Part shown: positions 1 through 11,957 of the stretch, in pieces
Layout of the letters: each line of letters opens with the position of its first letter
How positions within the stretch are numbered: position 1 is the stretch's first letter
Source: Hevea brasiliensis
Lineage: Eukaryota; Streptophyta; Magnoliopsida; Malpighiales; Euphorbiaceae
DNA length: 64,000 nucleotides
NCBI RefSeq assembly: GCF_030052815.1
Contig: NC_079499.1
Coordinates: 70,075,760-70,139,759 of the forward strand
Reading direction: 5' to 3'
Translations under genes and position numbers: made by a program
The notes under the pieces: model-generated
The model's input: the letters and a program-made list of their open reading frames with translations, nothing else
Told to the model about the DNA's origin: nothing
Database searches by the model: none

Positions 1-1065
1 TATCACCTATTTAAATATGATTTAATTAATTAATTAAAGAGTTTAATTGATTAATTAAATAGATTTGGTTTCAATAAAATTGCAAAGTCCTAGCATGACT
101 TGAAACCAAATCTAGATTATTGGATGTGTAGTATAAATTGAATTTATATTTAAAGTGTTTAAATATGAATTTAATTGATGAGAAATTAATTAATAGAGAT
201 TAATTAATTAATTTATATTTGATATAAATTAATTAGAAGAAGAAAATAATTATTTTGGGTTAAGAACTCAAAATTAGGACACAGGGCATTTTGGTCATTT
301 TACAGTGTGACACGTGGCACCATGAGATGGTGACACATGGCATAACACATAAGCTTGCCAAATATTTTTAATCATGTAAGATGATTAAAATCAAGATTAA
401 ATATAGGTTTGACACTTGGCACAATGTGATTGGGTCACTTAAACCTAGAGCTAATCAAAAGGTGACATGTGGCTAGGGTTTAATGTGTTAACCTAGCTAT
501 TTAAGTGGGGTTATGAAAAGAAAACATAACCAGCAGCCTCTCCTCTCATATGTCACGCCACTTTGAGCCTCTCCAGCTATTTCTCTTCATCTCTCATCAA
601 TTCAAAGAGATTAGCCATCAATCTCTTGAATTAAGAACACTAGAAATTGTTTCTAGTGTCCTGTTTGCATCTCTAATCTCTTAAAAGGCAGAACTTGAAT
701 TTCTAATTAATAGAAAAGGCTTTAGAAGCTGTTCAAGGGCTGCCATAGGTGTTCTTGGTGTGGACAAGATAGAGGACAACATCGGTGTCCTCAAGACGAA
801 TCTCAAAGCGCAGACACGCTGCGGCACATCAAGAGGTTAGTGTAATCGTTCTTGATTTAATCTAGGGTTCTAAAATTAATCTGATTAATTTTAAAATCTT
901 AAATGGCAAATACAGATCCAAAAACATATTAAAAGAGTTTTAATATGTTGTTTATCATTGAAATCAAATAGATAAAAATAAATCTTGCATGGTGCTTGTG
1001 ACCCTAGGTGAAAATTTTTGAATTCAATGGTATAATCTTGTGTTTTTCACGCTTCCGTTCCTTCA
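1..1065 (+). mobile_element. Copia-family LTR (3' part), solo or 3' LTR
   Basis: This is the U5-side half of the 2.1 kb copia LTR, read on the plus strand. It is the reverse complement of the minus-strand LTRs beginning at 19744, 27460 and 51145. It ends in GTTCCTTCA at 1065 and is followed directly by gypsy integrase coding sequence. No TGGTATCAGAGCC primer site follows, so it is a 3' LTR or a solo LTR and not a 5' LTR. The start lies outside the window, so the target-site duplication cannot be tested. A CTATTTAAG stretch near 492 sits where the related LTRs have a TATA-like CTATATAAG. Confidence 0.85.
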
Positions 1066-1066
1066 A

Positions 1067-2152
1067 GTAGATAGATTGACAAAGTCAGCACATTTTCTGC
1101 CCGTTAGGACTGACTACTCACTGGAGAAGTTAGCAGAATTTTATATTAGTGAGATAGTTAGACTGCATGGAATTCCACTTTCCATCATATCTGATTGAGA
1201 CCCAAGGTTTACATCGAGATTTTGGAAGAAGTTGCATGAATCCTTGGGTACACAACTTCACTTTAGCATAGCTTTCCATCCTCAGACGGATGGGCAATCA
1301 GAAAGAGTAATCTAGGTAAATAATTGAAACCAATTGAATTAATACAAATATTGAACTGAAATGATAATAATAACATAAAATATATGTTAGGTCCTTGAGG
1401 ATATGCTGAGGAGTTGTGTCATTGAATTTGAGGGAAGTTGGGATAGATACCTCCCACTGGCAGAATTTTCATACAACAATAACTACCAAGCTAGCATCCA
1501 AATGGCACCGTATGAAGCATTGTATGGGAGGAAATGTAGAACTCCAGTGTGCTGGACTGAATTGGGTGAAGATAAATTGGTAGGGCCAGACCTGGTGAAA
1601 CAGACTGAGGAGAAGGTAAAACTAATCAAAGCCAATCTGAAGGTTGCCTCAGACAGACAAAAATCTTATGCCGGCCTGAAGAGAAAAGAAATAAAATATG
1701 CGGTTGGTGACAAAGTGTTCCTCAAGGTGTCAGCGTGGAAGAAGGTACTAAGGTTTGGAAGAAAAGGTAAGTTAAGCCCTAGGTTCATTGGTCCATATGA
1801 AGTTATTGAACGTGTGGGTCCAATGGCCTACAGGCTAGCTTTACCGCCAAAGCTGGACAAGATCCACAATATGTTCCATGTATCTATGCTAAGAAGATAC
1901 CGCTCAGATCCTTCACATGTCATCTCCATGGAAAAAATTGAAGTACAACCGGATTTGACATATGAAGAAGAACCCATACGGATCCTGGCTCGGGAAGTGA
2001 AAGAGTTGAGAAATAAGCAGATTCCACTGGTGAATGTGCTTTGGAGGCACCACAACACTGAGTAGGTAACTTGGGAAAGTGAAGAGATGACGAGGCAACA
2101 GTTCCCACAACTGTTTGCATCAGGTAAATTTCGAGGACGAAATTTAAATTAG
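1067..2152 (+). pseudogene. Gypsy A pol remnant: integrase core to chromodomain
   Basis: This is the C-terminal end of a Ty3/gypsy chromovirus polyprotein, which would insert reverse-transcribed DNA into the host. The frame opens in mid-integrase (VDRLTKSAHF), because the LTR before it cut the gene. It passes the second catalytic Asp region (about 1190-1220, with a stop in place of R in SDRDP) and [13 protein letters not shown] Gln then reads as a stop at 1313 and a 75-bp intron-like insert follows. Reading resumes with VLEDMLRSC and runs through the C-terminal domain (GPYEVIERVGP, HNMFHVSMLRRY) to a chromodomain (EEEPIRILAREVKELRNK, VLWRHH). A second stop falls at 2063-2065 inside the chromodomain, and the frame then runs on to 2152. 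The chromodomain and layout suggest Tekay/Del. The copy is inactive. Confidence 0.9.
1316..1390 (+). other. Intron-like 75-bp insert in gypsy A integrase
   Basis: The insert begins GTAAAT and ends ATGTTAG, with AT-rich filling, like a minimal plant intron. It lies exactly between the codons for ERVIQ and VLEDM. The homologous gypsy D gene (minus strand, around 9240) reads straight through this point with no insert. The length is 25 codons, but the frame contains stops. TAGGT occurs at both junctions (1313-1317 and 1388-1392), so a small insertion with a 5-bp duplication would also explain it. Confidence 0.55.
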
Positions 2153-2163
2153 AGGGGAAGAGT
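2151..2163 (+). promoter_or_regulatory. Polypurine tract of gypsy A
   Basis: A purine run (agaggggaagag) lies directly before the TGTAACACCC that opens the 3' LTR. This is the expected site for priming plus-strand DNA. It is preceded by the AATTTCGAGGACGAAATT block seen in the same place in plant chromoviruses. Confidence 0.8.
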
Positions 2164-5100
2164 TGTAACACCCTCCCTGTAGCAACTCCGTACATTCTAC
2201 TATTCTGGTGACCAGTGTCGGTCTGCACAGTTAGAACGTCCGGAAAAATATTTAAACTGAAGTAAGGAACCATAATTAACTCAAATATTAAAAAGAAAAA
2301 TTTAGAAAAAATTTTAGAAATAAAATACAACCAAGTTAAATGAGCCGGTGCCCTAACGATGGGTAACCTAGTGAAAAGTTGCGGTTCTCGCAACTAGGAG
2401 CCCTAGACCCGGGCGAAAATTCATAAAATAATTTTTGGGACTCCAGAGAAGGGTCATTGAGGTTTCTATGGCATTAGAATGCCAAGAAAATGCTTAGAAA
2501 AATTTTTAAATCGGTACAGACAATTTTTATCTGTTAAGCCAAACGGAGGGCATTTTGGTCATTTCGCCTTCAGAGGTGATTTTTGGCCGACTTGTCCAGT
2601 TAAGTAAATAATTATTATGACACAAAATGTGAATAAATATGATTAAAAATTGAATTGAAATTGAGTAGAAAAGAAAAAGAAAAAAAATGGAATAAATGGG
2701 AATTTTGACATCATTATGATGTCATTAAAACCCCAATGACCAATCACATTGTGACACCGATCTATAAACCTAATTAAAAGAGTGAAATGGGCAGAAAAAT
2801 TAACCAAAATTTCTGTCTTCCCTTATCTCCAACCAGCAGAAACCATTCCCCAAACCCTTTCCACCATTAAAGCTCACACTTCAATTCACCTCAAAACCTT
2901 ATCCTCCCTTCACTAAAAATTATACCCACACCAAAGAGAAGTGTTTGACAGCCAAGAAAGAGTAAGAAAGCAAAGAAAAATTAAAGTCTTGGTTGGCTTG
3001 GATTTGAGCTACAAGAGGTTAGTGCTTATTTATGCATATTTCTCTCTTTATTCCATGTTAGGGACTTAAAATGAGTATGAAATTGTAAGTCAAATGAAAT
3101 AAAACTTATGTGTATGTACACCATGGAATTTGGCAGCCTTAAGGAAGGGATAATGTTGATGGTTATGATGGATTTAAAATGGCTTAGAAATGGTATTGAT
3201 GTGTAGACATAAATTTGAAATGGATTAGTATGCCTAATTGACATGTGTTGTGTGAACCTTGAATTTGAGCTAGGGTTTGGATACAAAAACTTGGATCTTG
3301 TTCTTGTGTTGGTGAATGAAAGTTTAAATGGTCAATTAGTGACCATTTGGCTGTGTATGATGAAGAATTGAAGTGAGTTGTAGCTTGGGATTTGAGTTTG
3401 GCTAAGCTGCCTTGTGTGACCTACAGGTCTACATGTGAGTCCAGCCTATTTGGGAAGCTATAACTTGGGTTGTCTAAGTTCAATTGGTGCAAGGCCAATT
3501 GGACATGAAACTAGACACATAATGGCACAACTTTGGTGAAGAAACTCTGCCCATAAAACCAAACCAAGTTGGCATAAAAATTACCCTAATCCGGGTGACT
3601 TGCATTCTGCCTGGGCAAAATGACCAAATGAATAGTGTCATAACTCAGTGTAGAAAGGTCCAATTGACCTGAACTTTTACCAGCAAAAAGCCTAGACATA
3701 GACCTACAACTTTCATGAAGAACACAAATCCAAATTCTAATCATAACCTAGTCATATTGCTAACCAAACTTAGGTTACCAAATCTAGCAGAACCAGTTTT
3801 GCCTAGAATTTTGGATTCTGTCCAATCCGACCAGTTATGGTTTTTAGGCTATAACTTGAGTTACAAAACTCCAAGTGGAGCGATTCAAAAAAGGAAATGT
3901 AACTAGACAAAATAAGGAAAACTTTCATGAAGAAAATTTTGCCAAATTCCTATTGTACAAATGACCAATAGAACAGTAAACATAAGGCTTAAAATCTGAA
4001 AATTGTGAATAATTAATACTAAGCTTAGAAATGGTATTGGCAACCAACACCAACAACTTTAGAATGCAAAATGTGGTATGTTGAGAGTATTAGAACCAAT
4101 GTACCTATTTTCTATGCAAAAGTCAACATTTTAGTTGACTAATGAAAAGAATAGTAACACCTAAACTTAAATTTCAAGAATTGTAAAGTTTAAAAGTGTA
4201 ACATGCCCTAGTACACCTAGCAAGATTGGTTTAGATAGGTTGGCATGCCAATAGGGTTCAGTTAGCAGTACTGCACATGGCATTATGCCATTCTGTGATT
4301 TTATGGCTTTTAGCCATTCTGACATTGTGTTGAGACTTGGCCTTGTGCATAATGTTATTACAGCTTATTAGCTGTTCTGTTGCACACCGGGAGATACATA
4401 TGTGACCGATGGTGTGACGGCCCAAGGTACTTGATACCCAGTGCCAGTTTACCCATTTATCCAGTCCAGTCATCCAGTATAGGTTACTTGGGCAGCCAAA
4501 AATGAAAGTGGATAAATTTAATGAAATAATGAACATAACAAGTACAAAATAAGTAAGACTACAAATACTCATCGAAAATTTATTTGCAATGAGACATCAA
4601 TACATTCACTGCATATTTATGTTCTGTTATTTCTTTTTATTTTATTATTGGCACCACTAAGCATTATTGCTTAGCGCGTTGCTTTTGCCATGCGTAGGTT
4701 CTAGAGAGACCGACCGAGAGCCCAGTAGACCACAGACTGGGTGAGACCTTCTGCAGCTCTGCATAGTGTCCGTGTCACCTCACCGACGTCAGTGCATTGG
4801 TAGGACACTAGGTTTCATTTTGGGTATTTTTGTAATTAACTTTTATTTTCTCATTTGTAATTGAAACTTATGTAATGTATTTTGGTATTAATGTAAATAG
4901 TGGAAATTGTGTTTATGAATGAAAAAAGTGAATATTTATTTATGACTTTTACTTGATTATCATATGAGATGAATGATTGAGAAATGGAAATGTTGTTGAA
5001 AAAAGTATTGAGATTTTGTTGATGAAATGGAGATTGGGATTCATTGAAAATATTGGAAGTGTTTTTCATAGGTTCCGAAGAACTGTTTTCTCCATTTTTA

Positions 5101-5320
5101 GCTGGTACTCTGTCGGATTTTCTATAAAATTTGCGGAACCTCAAATAAATTTATGATTTCAATAAAGGACTAAAATGAATTATATTTCACAAATTGTACT
5201 CCATAACTATGAAAAAAAAATAAATTAGGAAGAATAAAAATAATTGAATTAAAATAGGGTGTTCCGGTACATTGTGTGGCATATCTTTATCGGCTACACT
5301 GTAGACGGGTAAGGGGTGTC
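2164..5320 (+). mobile_element. Gypsy A 3' LTR
   Basis: This is a 3.16 kb LTR following the gypsy A chromodomain and polypurine tract. It opens TGTAACACCCTCCC. It has the same start and end as the solo LTR at 43721-47294, read in the opposite direction. The end is damaged: the expected GGGGTGTCACA stops after GGGGTGTC at 5320 and runs straight into the truncated LTR of gypsy D. The ORFs inside it (for example 3026-3286 and 4851-5144) have no recognisable product. Confidence 0.85.
3868..3881 (+). repeat. Conserved LTR palindrome block (variant)
   Basis: ACTCCAAGTGGAGC is a one-step variant of the ACTCCAAATGGAGT palindrome found in at least five other gypsy LTRs here. It is flanked by the same TACAAA and GATTCAAAAA sequences. 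Confidence 0.6.
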
Positions 5321-8300
5321 TCACTTCCAATAATTCATTTTATCAAAATCAACCACTACCACAACAAAAATCGACATCATTTCTCCCAACTCCATAATTC
5401 AAAACAATTCTCAATCCAATTGTCTTAAAAAATAATATTAAATAACTTCATTCATATTCTATTAAGGAAAAATCAATTTACATTCATCATCCCAAAATTT
5501 ACATTAGAAAATCCACAATAATATTATTACAAAATCTATACAACTGCTCATAACCAGTTTATACATGTACATATATTTACATATACCAAAATAAACATTA
5601 CAATCAGGGTATAAAATTATACCCGACAAAATCTCAATGATGTAGCTCTGAGATCCTCAGCAGCTCACTCTGCTTAGTCTCTCTATCTGCGACAGCAATA
5701 AACAGCCATCGCTAAGTACTATAACTCAGTGGTGCACAACATACTAAAATAATATTTTATGCATAATTTAAATCACATTTATTCATATATAGTAGTAAAC
5801 AATGAAAAATGGATACAAAAGACAATTCATAATTTTAGTCAAAAAAATCTCATTTCGGAAGTCTAAAAACAATTTCATAAAAACACACAGTTATATTATG
5901 CCATTCAGAATAATGTTCATCTCAATAGCCAAAGGCTTATGAGGAATCACAAGGCTAGCTAGCTCAAACTATGGGTACCCATTCAATTTCTTCCTCTACT
6001 GGCACACATCTCAACCCTTCAGCCAGAGAGGGAATCAAAATTCAAAACTAATTCCTCTCACTAGTCATGCTAGTGAGGCATTCAAATATATGGTTATGAC
6101 ACTGTGGTTTCAAAACTGTCTTAGCAATTTACTAAACATTTATTGCCAATTCAAACACATACAATTAAACTTTCAACAATTTAAGTTAAAAGAAAAATAT
6201 ACATTTCAATCACCATTTTGTAATATAAGTAAATCACAATTTATTTCATGCACTTTGCAAAGGAGTTTTAAAGAATATTTATGTTATGCACAAACCTTAT
6301 GCGAGTTGCCTCTTGGCCTTGACTCGATGCCTCGGGTTCTTTCCTGGTATTCTTTTCAACTAAAAATACAATTTTATATTGTTTCAGTATCACAATTTAT
6401 CATAAGTCCAAAAATAAATTCAAATCTATTTATATCTAGCTTTAATATGCTTAACTTGATGTTCTTTAAAATTTGTATTTCGGAGTTACTATTCACGATA
6501 CTATTCAAGTCAATTTGTTGACTTTCTAATGCTTAATAGGTATGGAAATTTTAATTTCACTCATATGCCAAATTTTGGTAACCTAATTTGTAGGTTTTGG
6601 TTATTTCCTTAAATTTTAAGTCTCTTAGGCGAAATTTCCAAATTTTAGATTTGGTGTCCTGATTTGCATTATTCCATTGGTCAAGTTTCTATGGTAATTT
6701 GGCTAAGTTTTCTTCATAGAAGTTATTCCTTATTGTCTTAACTTTATTACCCTTTTTGAATCACTCCATTTGGAGTTTTGTAGCCTAAGATATGACTATT
6801 TGAATGGGGCTGGCCGGATTTAGTGTTACCCAGAATTCTGGTCATTTTCTGGATATTGGCAGTTTTTGGTATGTTGACTGCAGGTGGCTTTTTAGATAGG
6901 TTATGGTCAAACTTTGGGTTTGCTTTCGTCATAAAAGTTGTAGGGCTATGTCTCAGCTTTCCATCGGTATAAGATTCAGGTCATTTGGACCTTCCTAGAC
7001 CAAGTTATGATCATTTAAGTAACTATTGTTTATTTGGTCATTTTTGTACAGGGCAGTGTGCCCAAATCCGGATTTGGCCTAATTGTTCACTAAGTTATAG
7101 TCACTTTCTGAGCATGATTCCTGAATGAAAAATGGTCCATTTTGTGTCTAGTTTCATTCCCAATTGAAAGGGACCTAGGTCAAGCTGTCTGCATATTGAC
7201 CTTAACCAATCTGAATTGAAACTTATTTCTAACAATTCACACACACCACAAATGGTCACAATTGACCATTTCTCAATTCAAATAAGGTCAACTACATCAA
7301 TTGACCAATTCTCAACTTTTTCTCCAATTTTTCACATGCTCAAAACCCTAATTACATAGATTTTAAATCTAATGCATTCAAAGTGCACATTCAATGTTTA
7401 CATACTTCATTCAACCTCAATAACCAATTAAGCACATCAAAATAATTCATTTCAAACCCTAACTAAGGCTAGTTGAAATTCTCTTTTCGTCCCCCAATAA
7501 GTGTTTACTTTTAATTTTAAGTTAAGATTAAAACTGCTTACACTAAAAACATGAGTAATAAACTAGAATTTTCAATTTAACTCACTAACCTTAACTTTGA
7601 AGTTCAACTCTTCAATTTCTTCTTTTCTTTCCTTCTTCTAAATCTTTCTCAAGTTGAACTAACAAGTTTTTGTGAACTAGTTTGGGGTCAAAGTAGAGTT
7701 AAGTGGTTGGAAGAAAGCTTGGATTCAAGCTTTCATGGAGTTTCCATGGTGGCTAGTGAGAGAGAGGTGGGCGCCGAAACACTTGGAGAAGATGAGTGAT
7801 TTAATTTTCTTTTTTTTGTGCATTTTTATGTATTTAAAAATGCTTTTGACTTGTTCAATATTGATGGGCAAAAATAAAATTATTTATGATGTCATAATAG
7901 TGACGTAAGCATGATGTAACTAAACTTTTTCTTTTTTTCTTTTTCTTTTGCATTTATTTTTTCACTAGTTCTTTAATTTAATTCTTGATCCTAAAATTTT
8001 CTTTTCTCCAATTTTTTTGGACAGTTAGGTCAGGAGTCAGCTCTAGGGGTGAATTGACCAAATTACCCCTCGCTGGTTCAATTCGGTTTGCAAGTTATTC
8101 AATATTTCTTCCGAATCTCTGACCTAATTATTTGACCTACTTAACAATTTTTTTTCGTGATTTTCTCTTTTACACTACGTTTACAATGGTCTTAAGGACT
8201 GCGGCATCACATTTTCAGGTACAAAATTTGAGTTTAGACTGACCTCGCAGTCACTTTTCGAGAAGGTCACCCATCGCTGTGACTCCCGGCTCATTTAACA

Positions 8301-8472
8301 TATTGTGTTCTGTTTTTCTTATTTATACTTAACTATTTGACAATTACTAATTATTTGCATTTAGGTCTTATCTAGGTGTCTTAGATGTGGTTCTAATTCT
8401 CTTAATTTTCTGGACCGACATTGGTCATCGGAACAGTGAAATGTACCACGCTATGCAAATAAGGGTGTTATA
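5321..8472 (-). mobile_element. Gypsy D 3' LTR, truncated
   Basis: This is the 3' LTR of the minus-strand gypsy D. It aligns with the 5' LTR (13350-16835) from 8472 back to 5321, then stops about 280 bp short of the LTR end. It also lacks about 40 bp near 7164 that the 5' LTR has near 15490. In the first 170 bp or so I counted about seven substitutions between the two LTRs, by eye. Its outer terminus reads TATAAC where TGTAAC is expected. The 143-codon frame at 6090-6521 lies entirely within it and is a chance ORF. Confidence 0.85.
6763..6776 (-). repeat. Conserved LTR palindrome block
   Basis: ACTCCATTTGGAGT is the reverse complement of ACTCCAAATGGAGT. It sits in the D 3' LTR with flanking TTTTTGAATC and TTTGTAG. 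Confidence 0.7.
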
Positions 8473-8473
8473 A

Positions 8474-8486
8474 TTCTCTCCCCCTT
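8474..8486 (-). promoter_or_regulatory. Polypurine tract of gypsy D
   Basis: On the minus strand this is aagggggagagaa, directly before the 3' LTR start and after the AAATTTCGAGATGAAATT block. It is the plus-strand primer site of the element. Confidence 0.8.
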
Positions 8487-8519
8487 AAAATAAATTTCAT
8501 CTCGAAATTTTACCTGGTA

Positions 8520-8698
8520 TCAGTCTCTGAATAGCTGTGGGTGTTTTTTCCTCATGTCCTCCTCTCTTGGCCTGAATAATGGTTCCACAGCACTTTTAAC
8601 AACAGTATCTGCTTGTTCCGTAGCTGTTTCACCTCATAAGCCAGAATCTCTATGGGTTCTTCTTCATATGTGAGGTCTAGATTCACTTAAATTTCTTC
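8520..8698 (-). pseudogene. Gypsy D chromodomain remnant
   Basis: This is the C-terminal end of gypsy D pol. A stop follows MEEI, and then a chromodomain is readable (TYEEEPIEILAYEVKQLRNK, VLWNHYSGQE). A short deletion after GQE removes the EATWE part seen in the sister copy at 41100-41249 and shifts the frame. The residual end codon TGA lies at 8520-8522. In intact chromoviruses this module directs integration to heterochromatin. Confidence 0.8.
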
Positions 8699-9806
8699 CA
8701 TTGGTAATATATGAGATGTGTCAGATCTATACCTCCTCAACATTGATACATGGAAGACGTTATGTATCTTCTCTAACTCTGGAGGTAGTGCCAAATGGTA
8801 TGCCAAAGGACCCACTCTCTCCAGAATCTCATATGGCCCAATGAAACGAGGACTCAGTTTCCTCTTCTTGCCGAATCTCATAATTTTCTTCCAAGGGAAA
8901 ACCTTGAGGAATACTTTGTCACCCACAGCATATTCAATATCCCTTCTCTTTAGATCAATATAGGACTTCTGATGGTCTGATGCAGCTTTGAATCGATCTC
9001 TAACCAATCTGATTTTCTCCTCAGTCTGCTGAACAATTTCTAGCCCAATCATATTTCTTTCACCCACTTCATCCCAACACAACGGGTTTCTACATTTTTT
9101 GCCATATAAAGCTTCATATGGAGACATTCCAATGCTTGATTGGTAGCTGTAGTTGTAAGCAAACTCAATCAAAGGCAAGTGTGTGTCCCAACTGCCCTCA
9201 AACTCAATCACACAAGTTCGTAGCATGTCTTCCAAGATCTGAATTACTCTTTTAGACTGGCCATCTGTCTGTGGGTGGAATGCCGTGCTAAAGTTCAATC
9301 TAGTTCCTAGGGCTCCCTGAAGACTACCCTAGAATCTAGAAGTGAACCTAGGATCTCTGTCTGATACAATAGATACTGGCACTCCATGCAGTCTTACTAT
9401 CTCATCAATGTACAACTTAGCCAATCTTTCTAAACTGTAGTCCATCCGGATAGGCAAAAAATGAGTAGACTTACTTAGGCTTTCAACAATGGCCCATACT
9501 ACATCATGGCTCTTCTGTGTCCTCAGAAGTCCCATCACAAAATCCATTATTAATCTCTCCCATTTCCATTCCGGTACTAGTAATGGATGTAACAAACTAG
9601 CTGGTACTTGATGCTCTGCCTTTACTTGATGACAAGTTAGGCATTTGGAAATAAATTCTGCTACATTTCTTTTCATACCCATCCACCAGTAGTGCTCTTT
9701 TCATCCCTTTATACATTTTTGTGCCACCAGGGTGCATAGCAAAAGGAGACTCATGTGTTTCCTTCAGAATGATCTGTCTCAAATCAACGTCATTAGGAAT
9801 GCACAT
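8687..9806 (-). pseudogene. Gypsy D integrase remnant
   Basis: The integrase of gypsy D lies in three overlapping frames. The zinc-finger part ([13 protein letters not shown] then CLTCHQVK, 9806-9597) is joined by a frameshift near 9690 to the core ([23 protein letters not shown], 9682-9329). A stop at about 9326 interrupts FWGSLQ. The frame 9298-8687 then carries [26 protein letters not shown] and the GPYEILERVGPLAYHLALPP domain. The catalytic Glu of GQSERVI is Lys (AAA, at 9251-9253), so the D-D-E triad is broken apart from the stops. There is no intron-like insert after RVIQ, unlike gypsy A. Confidence 0.9.
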
Positions 9807-9812
9807 TCTACC

Positions 9813-10500
9813 CTAGTGAAGCAGTAGGCCATCATCTCTCACTGAGAATCCTAGTTTCTTGCCTTGTCTGACTTCTTTTAACAGCTTTTGATACTTCTGA
9901 TCATTCTGAGCAGCCATTCTGATATGATCAATCAACACTGGCTGTACATGCCATGCAACTGCTGTCTGCCCCTCATCATTAATCTTTAAACTGGCATGTA
10001 ATACTCTTAACTCATATACCATAGATAAAGGAGTAACCCGTAGACTTGCCATAATCTTACGACTTAAGGGGTTAGCCACCACATTAGCTTTCCCTGGCTG
10101 ATAGTCTATCAAAGAATCATAATCTTTTATCAACTCTAACCATCTCTTCTGTCTCAAATTCAACTCCTTTTGAGTGCCCAGATACTTCAAACTCTTGTGA
10201 TCTGTGTAGATGTAGCACTTCTCCCCATACAAATAGTGTTTCCAGATCTTAAGAGCGAACACAATAGCTGCTAGCTCCAAGTAATGTGTCAGATAATTCC
10301 TCTCATGCGATTTCAGCTAGCGTGATGCATAAGCAATGACATTCCTCTCTTGCATCAGTACATAGCCTAATCCATTATGAGAAGCATTGCTGTAAACTGT
10401 ATATTCTTTACCCGAGGTAGGTAAGGTAAGGACTGGAGCTTCAGTCAAACACCTCTTCAACTCATCAAAATTCTGTTGGCATTTATCTATCCACTAAAAT
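9813..10500 (-). pseudogene. Gypsy D RNase H remnant
   Basis: RNase H would remove the RNA strand of the RNA-DNA hybrid during reverse transcription. An open frame from 10280 to 9813 contains [30 protein letters not shown] and [14 protein letters not shown], the usual Ty3/gypsy RNase H signature, and runs on into the linker before integrase. Upstream to 10500 the same domain is readable with stops (SNASHNGLGYVLMQERNVIAYASR region). Confidence 0.88.
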
Positions 10501-10521
10501 TTTACATCTTTTCGAAGTAGC

Positions 10522-11420
10522 TTAGTCAATGGAGATGCTAATATGGAGAACCCCTACACAAATTGGAGGTAGTATCCAGCTAAACATAGAAAAACTATAA
10601 ATTTTAGTGATATTTCTAGGTGGCCTCCAATTAAAGACAGCTTCTATCTTACTTGGATCTACCTTGATGCCCTCTGTCGATACTATATGCCCCAAAAAGG
10701 ATATTTCCTTTAGCCGAAATTCACAGTTTAACAGTTTGGGGTATAGCAGTTTCTCCCTCAAAGTCTGCAGTACAATTCGCAAATGTCTATCATGCTCCTC
10801 TGCACTCCTCGAGTAGACCAATATATCATCTATGAATACCACAAAAAATTGGTCGAGGTATGGTCTGAAGATAGTGTTTATCAGATCCATAAAAGCAGCC
10901 GGAGCATTAGTTAACCTGAAGGGCATGACCAAGAACTCATAATGGCCATAGCGAGTTCTAAAGGCAGTTTTAGGGATACTCTGCTCTTGCACTTTCGGCT
11001 GATAATAACCCGATCTCAGGTTAATTTCGGAGAACACAGCTGCACCCCTCAACTGATCAAACAAGTCATCAATGCAGGCAATGGATATCTATTATTTATT
11101 GTCACCTTATTCAACTGCCGATAGTTAATACATAAGTAGATAGTGCCATCTTTCTTCTTAACAAGCAACACTGGTGCTCCCCAAGGTGACACACTAGGGC
11201 AGATAAAGCCCTTGTCAAGGAGTTCTTGCAACTGCACTTTCAATTCTTTCAATTCTGCTGGTGCCATTCTATATGGTGTTATCGAGATTGGGTCCACACT
11301 AGCCATAACATCAATCACGAACTGTACTTCTCTTGCCGGAGGTAATCCTGGCAACTCATCAGGAAACACATCCGGAAAATCACATACAATAGGGACGTCC
11401 CTCAATGCTGGACTCCCCAT
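10522..11420 (-). pseudogene. Gypsy D reverse transcriptase remnant
   Basis: This is the reverse transcriptase of gypsy D. The frame 11420-11049 holds [53 protein letters not shown] and [12 protein letters not shown]. One base is missing near 11081, and the rest continues from 11064 in another frame: [36 protein letters not shown] and the catalytic [10 protein letters not shown], then [15 protein letters not shown]. The catalytic Asp pair is intact. A further frameshift after NWRPPRNI (about 10620) ends the domain. The shape is normal for a chromovirus, but it is inactive. Confidence 0.92.
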
Positions 11421-11930
11421 TTAGGTGTCTATCACATGTGCCAAATATGCTTTGCACCCCTTTCTGATCATCCTTCTGGCTAGTGCAGCCGAAATGATAT
11501 TTGAGGGCAGTAACTGCCTCTCTCCATGTATTACCATATCACTGTATAAAGGGAGACCAAAAGTGACTATCTTCAGTCTACAGTCAATCATGGCGTGATG
11601 CCTGACTAACCAATCCATGCCCAAGATGATATCATAATCTCTGAAGGGCATTTCAATTAAATCTTATAGAAAAACTTATCCTTTGATCACCAAAGGACAA
11701 TCTCTATACATTTTGTTGACCCGGACCTCTTGTCCTAACGGACTAGTTACTAACACCTCAAAACCCATTTTGACACACGAAACAGTAAGAGAACTAACTG
11801 TGCTAACACTAACATATGAATGGGTTGAACCCGGATCAAACAACATAAAGACATCCCGATCAAAGATAGAGAAAGTATCGGCTACAACATTGGAAGTCTC
11901 AGCCTCTTCCCGCTGTCTCATAGTGTAAAT
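11421..11930 (-). pseudogene. Gypsy D aspartic protease remnant
   Basis: The retroviral-type aspartic protease would cut the gag-pol polyprotein. The frame from 11921 has the active-site motif LFDPGSTHSYVS near 11840. After stops around 11655-11675, the frame 11651-11421 carries YDIILGMDWLVRHHAMIDC, the second conserved protease block. A single stop then separates it from the reverse transcriptase. Confidence 0.88.
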
Positions 11931-11957
11931 CCTGGCCAGAGCACTCCCTTGTGCTGA

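Noticed and set aside
1920..2393. 157-codon minus-strand frame across the gypsy A chromodomain and LTR start
   Set aside because: It is antisense shadow of the chromodomain coding and runs into the LTR. No known protein resembles it.
6090..6521. 143-codon open frame on the plus strand
   Set aside because: It lies wholly inside the gypsy D 3' LTR, is antisense to the element, and is not kept open in the 5' LTR copy. AT-rich chance ORF.
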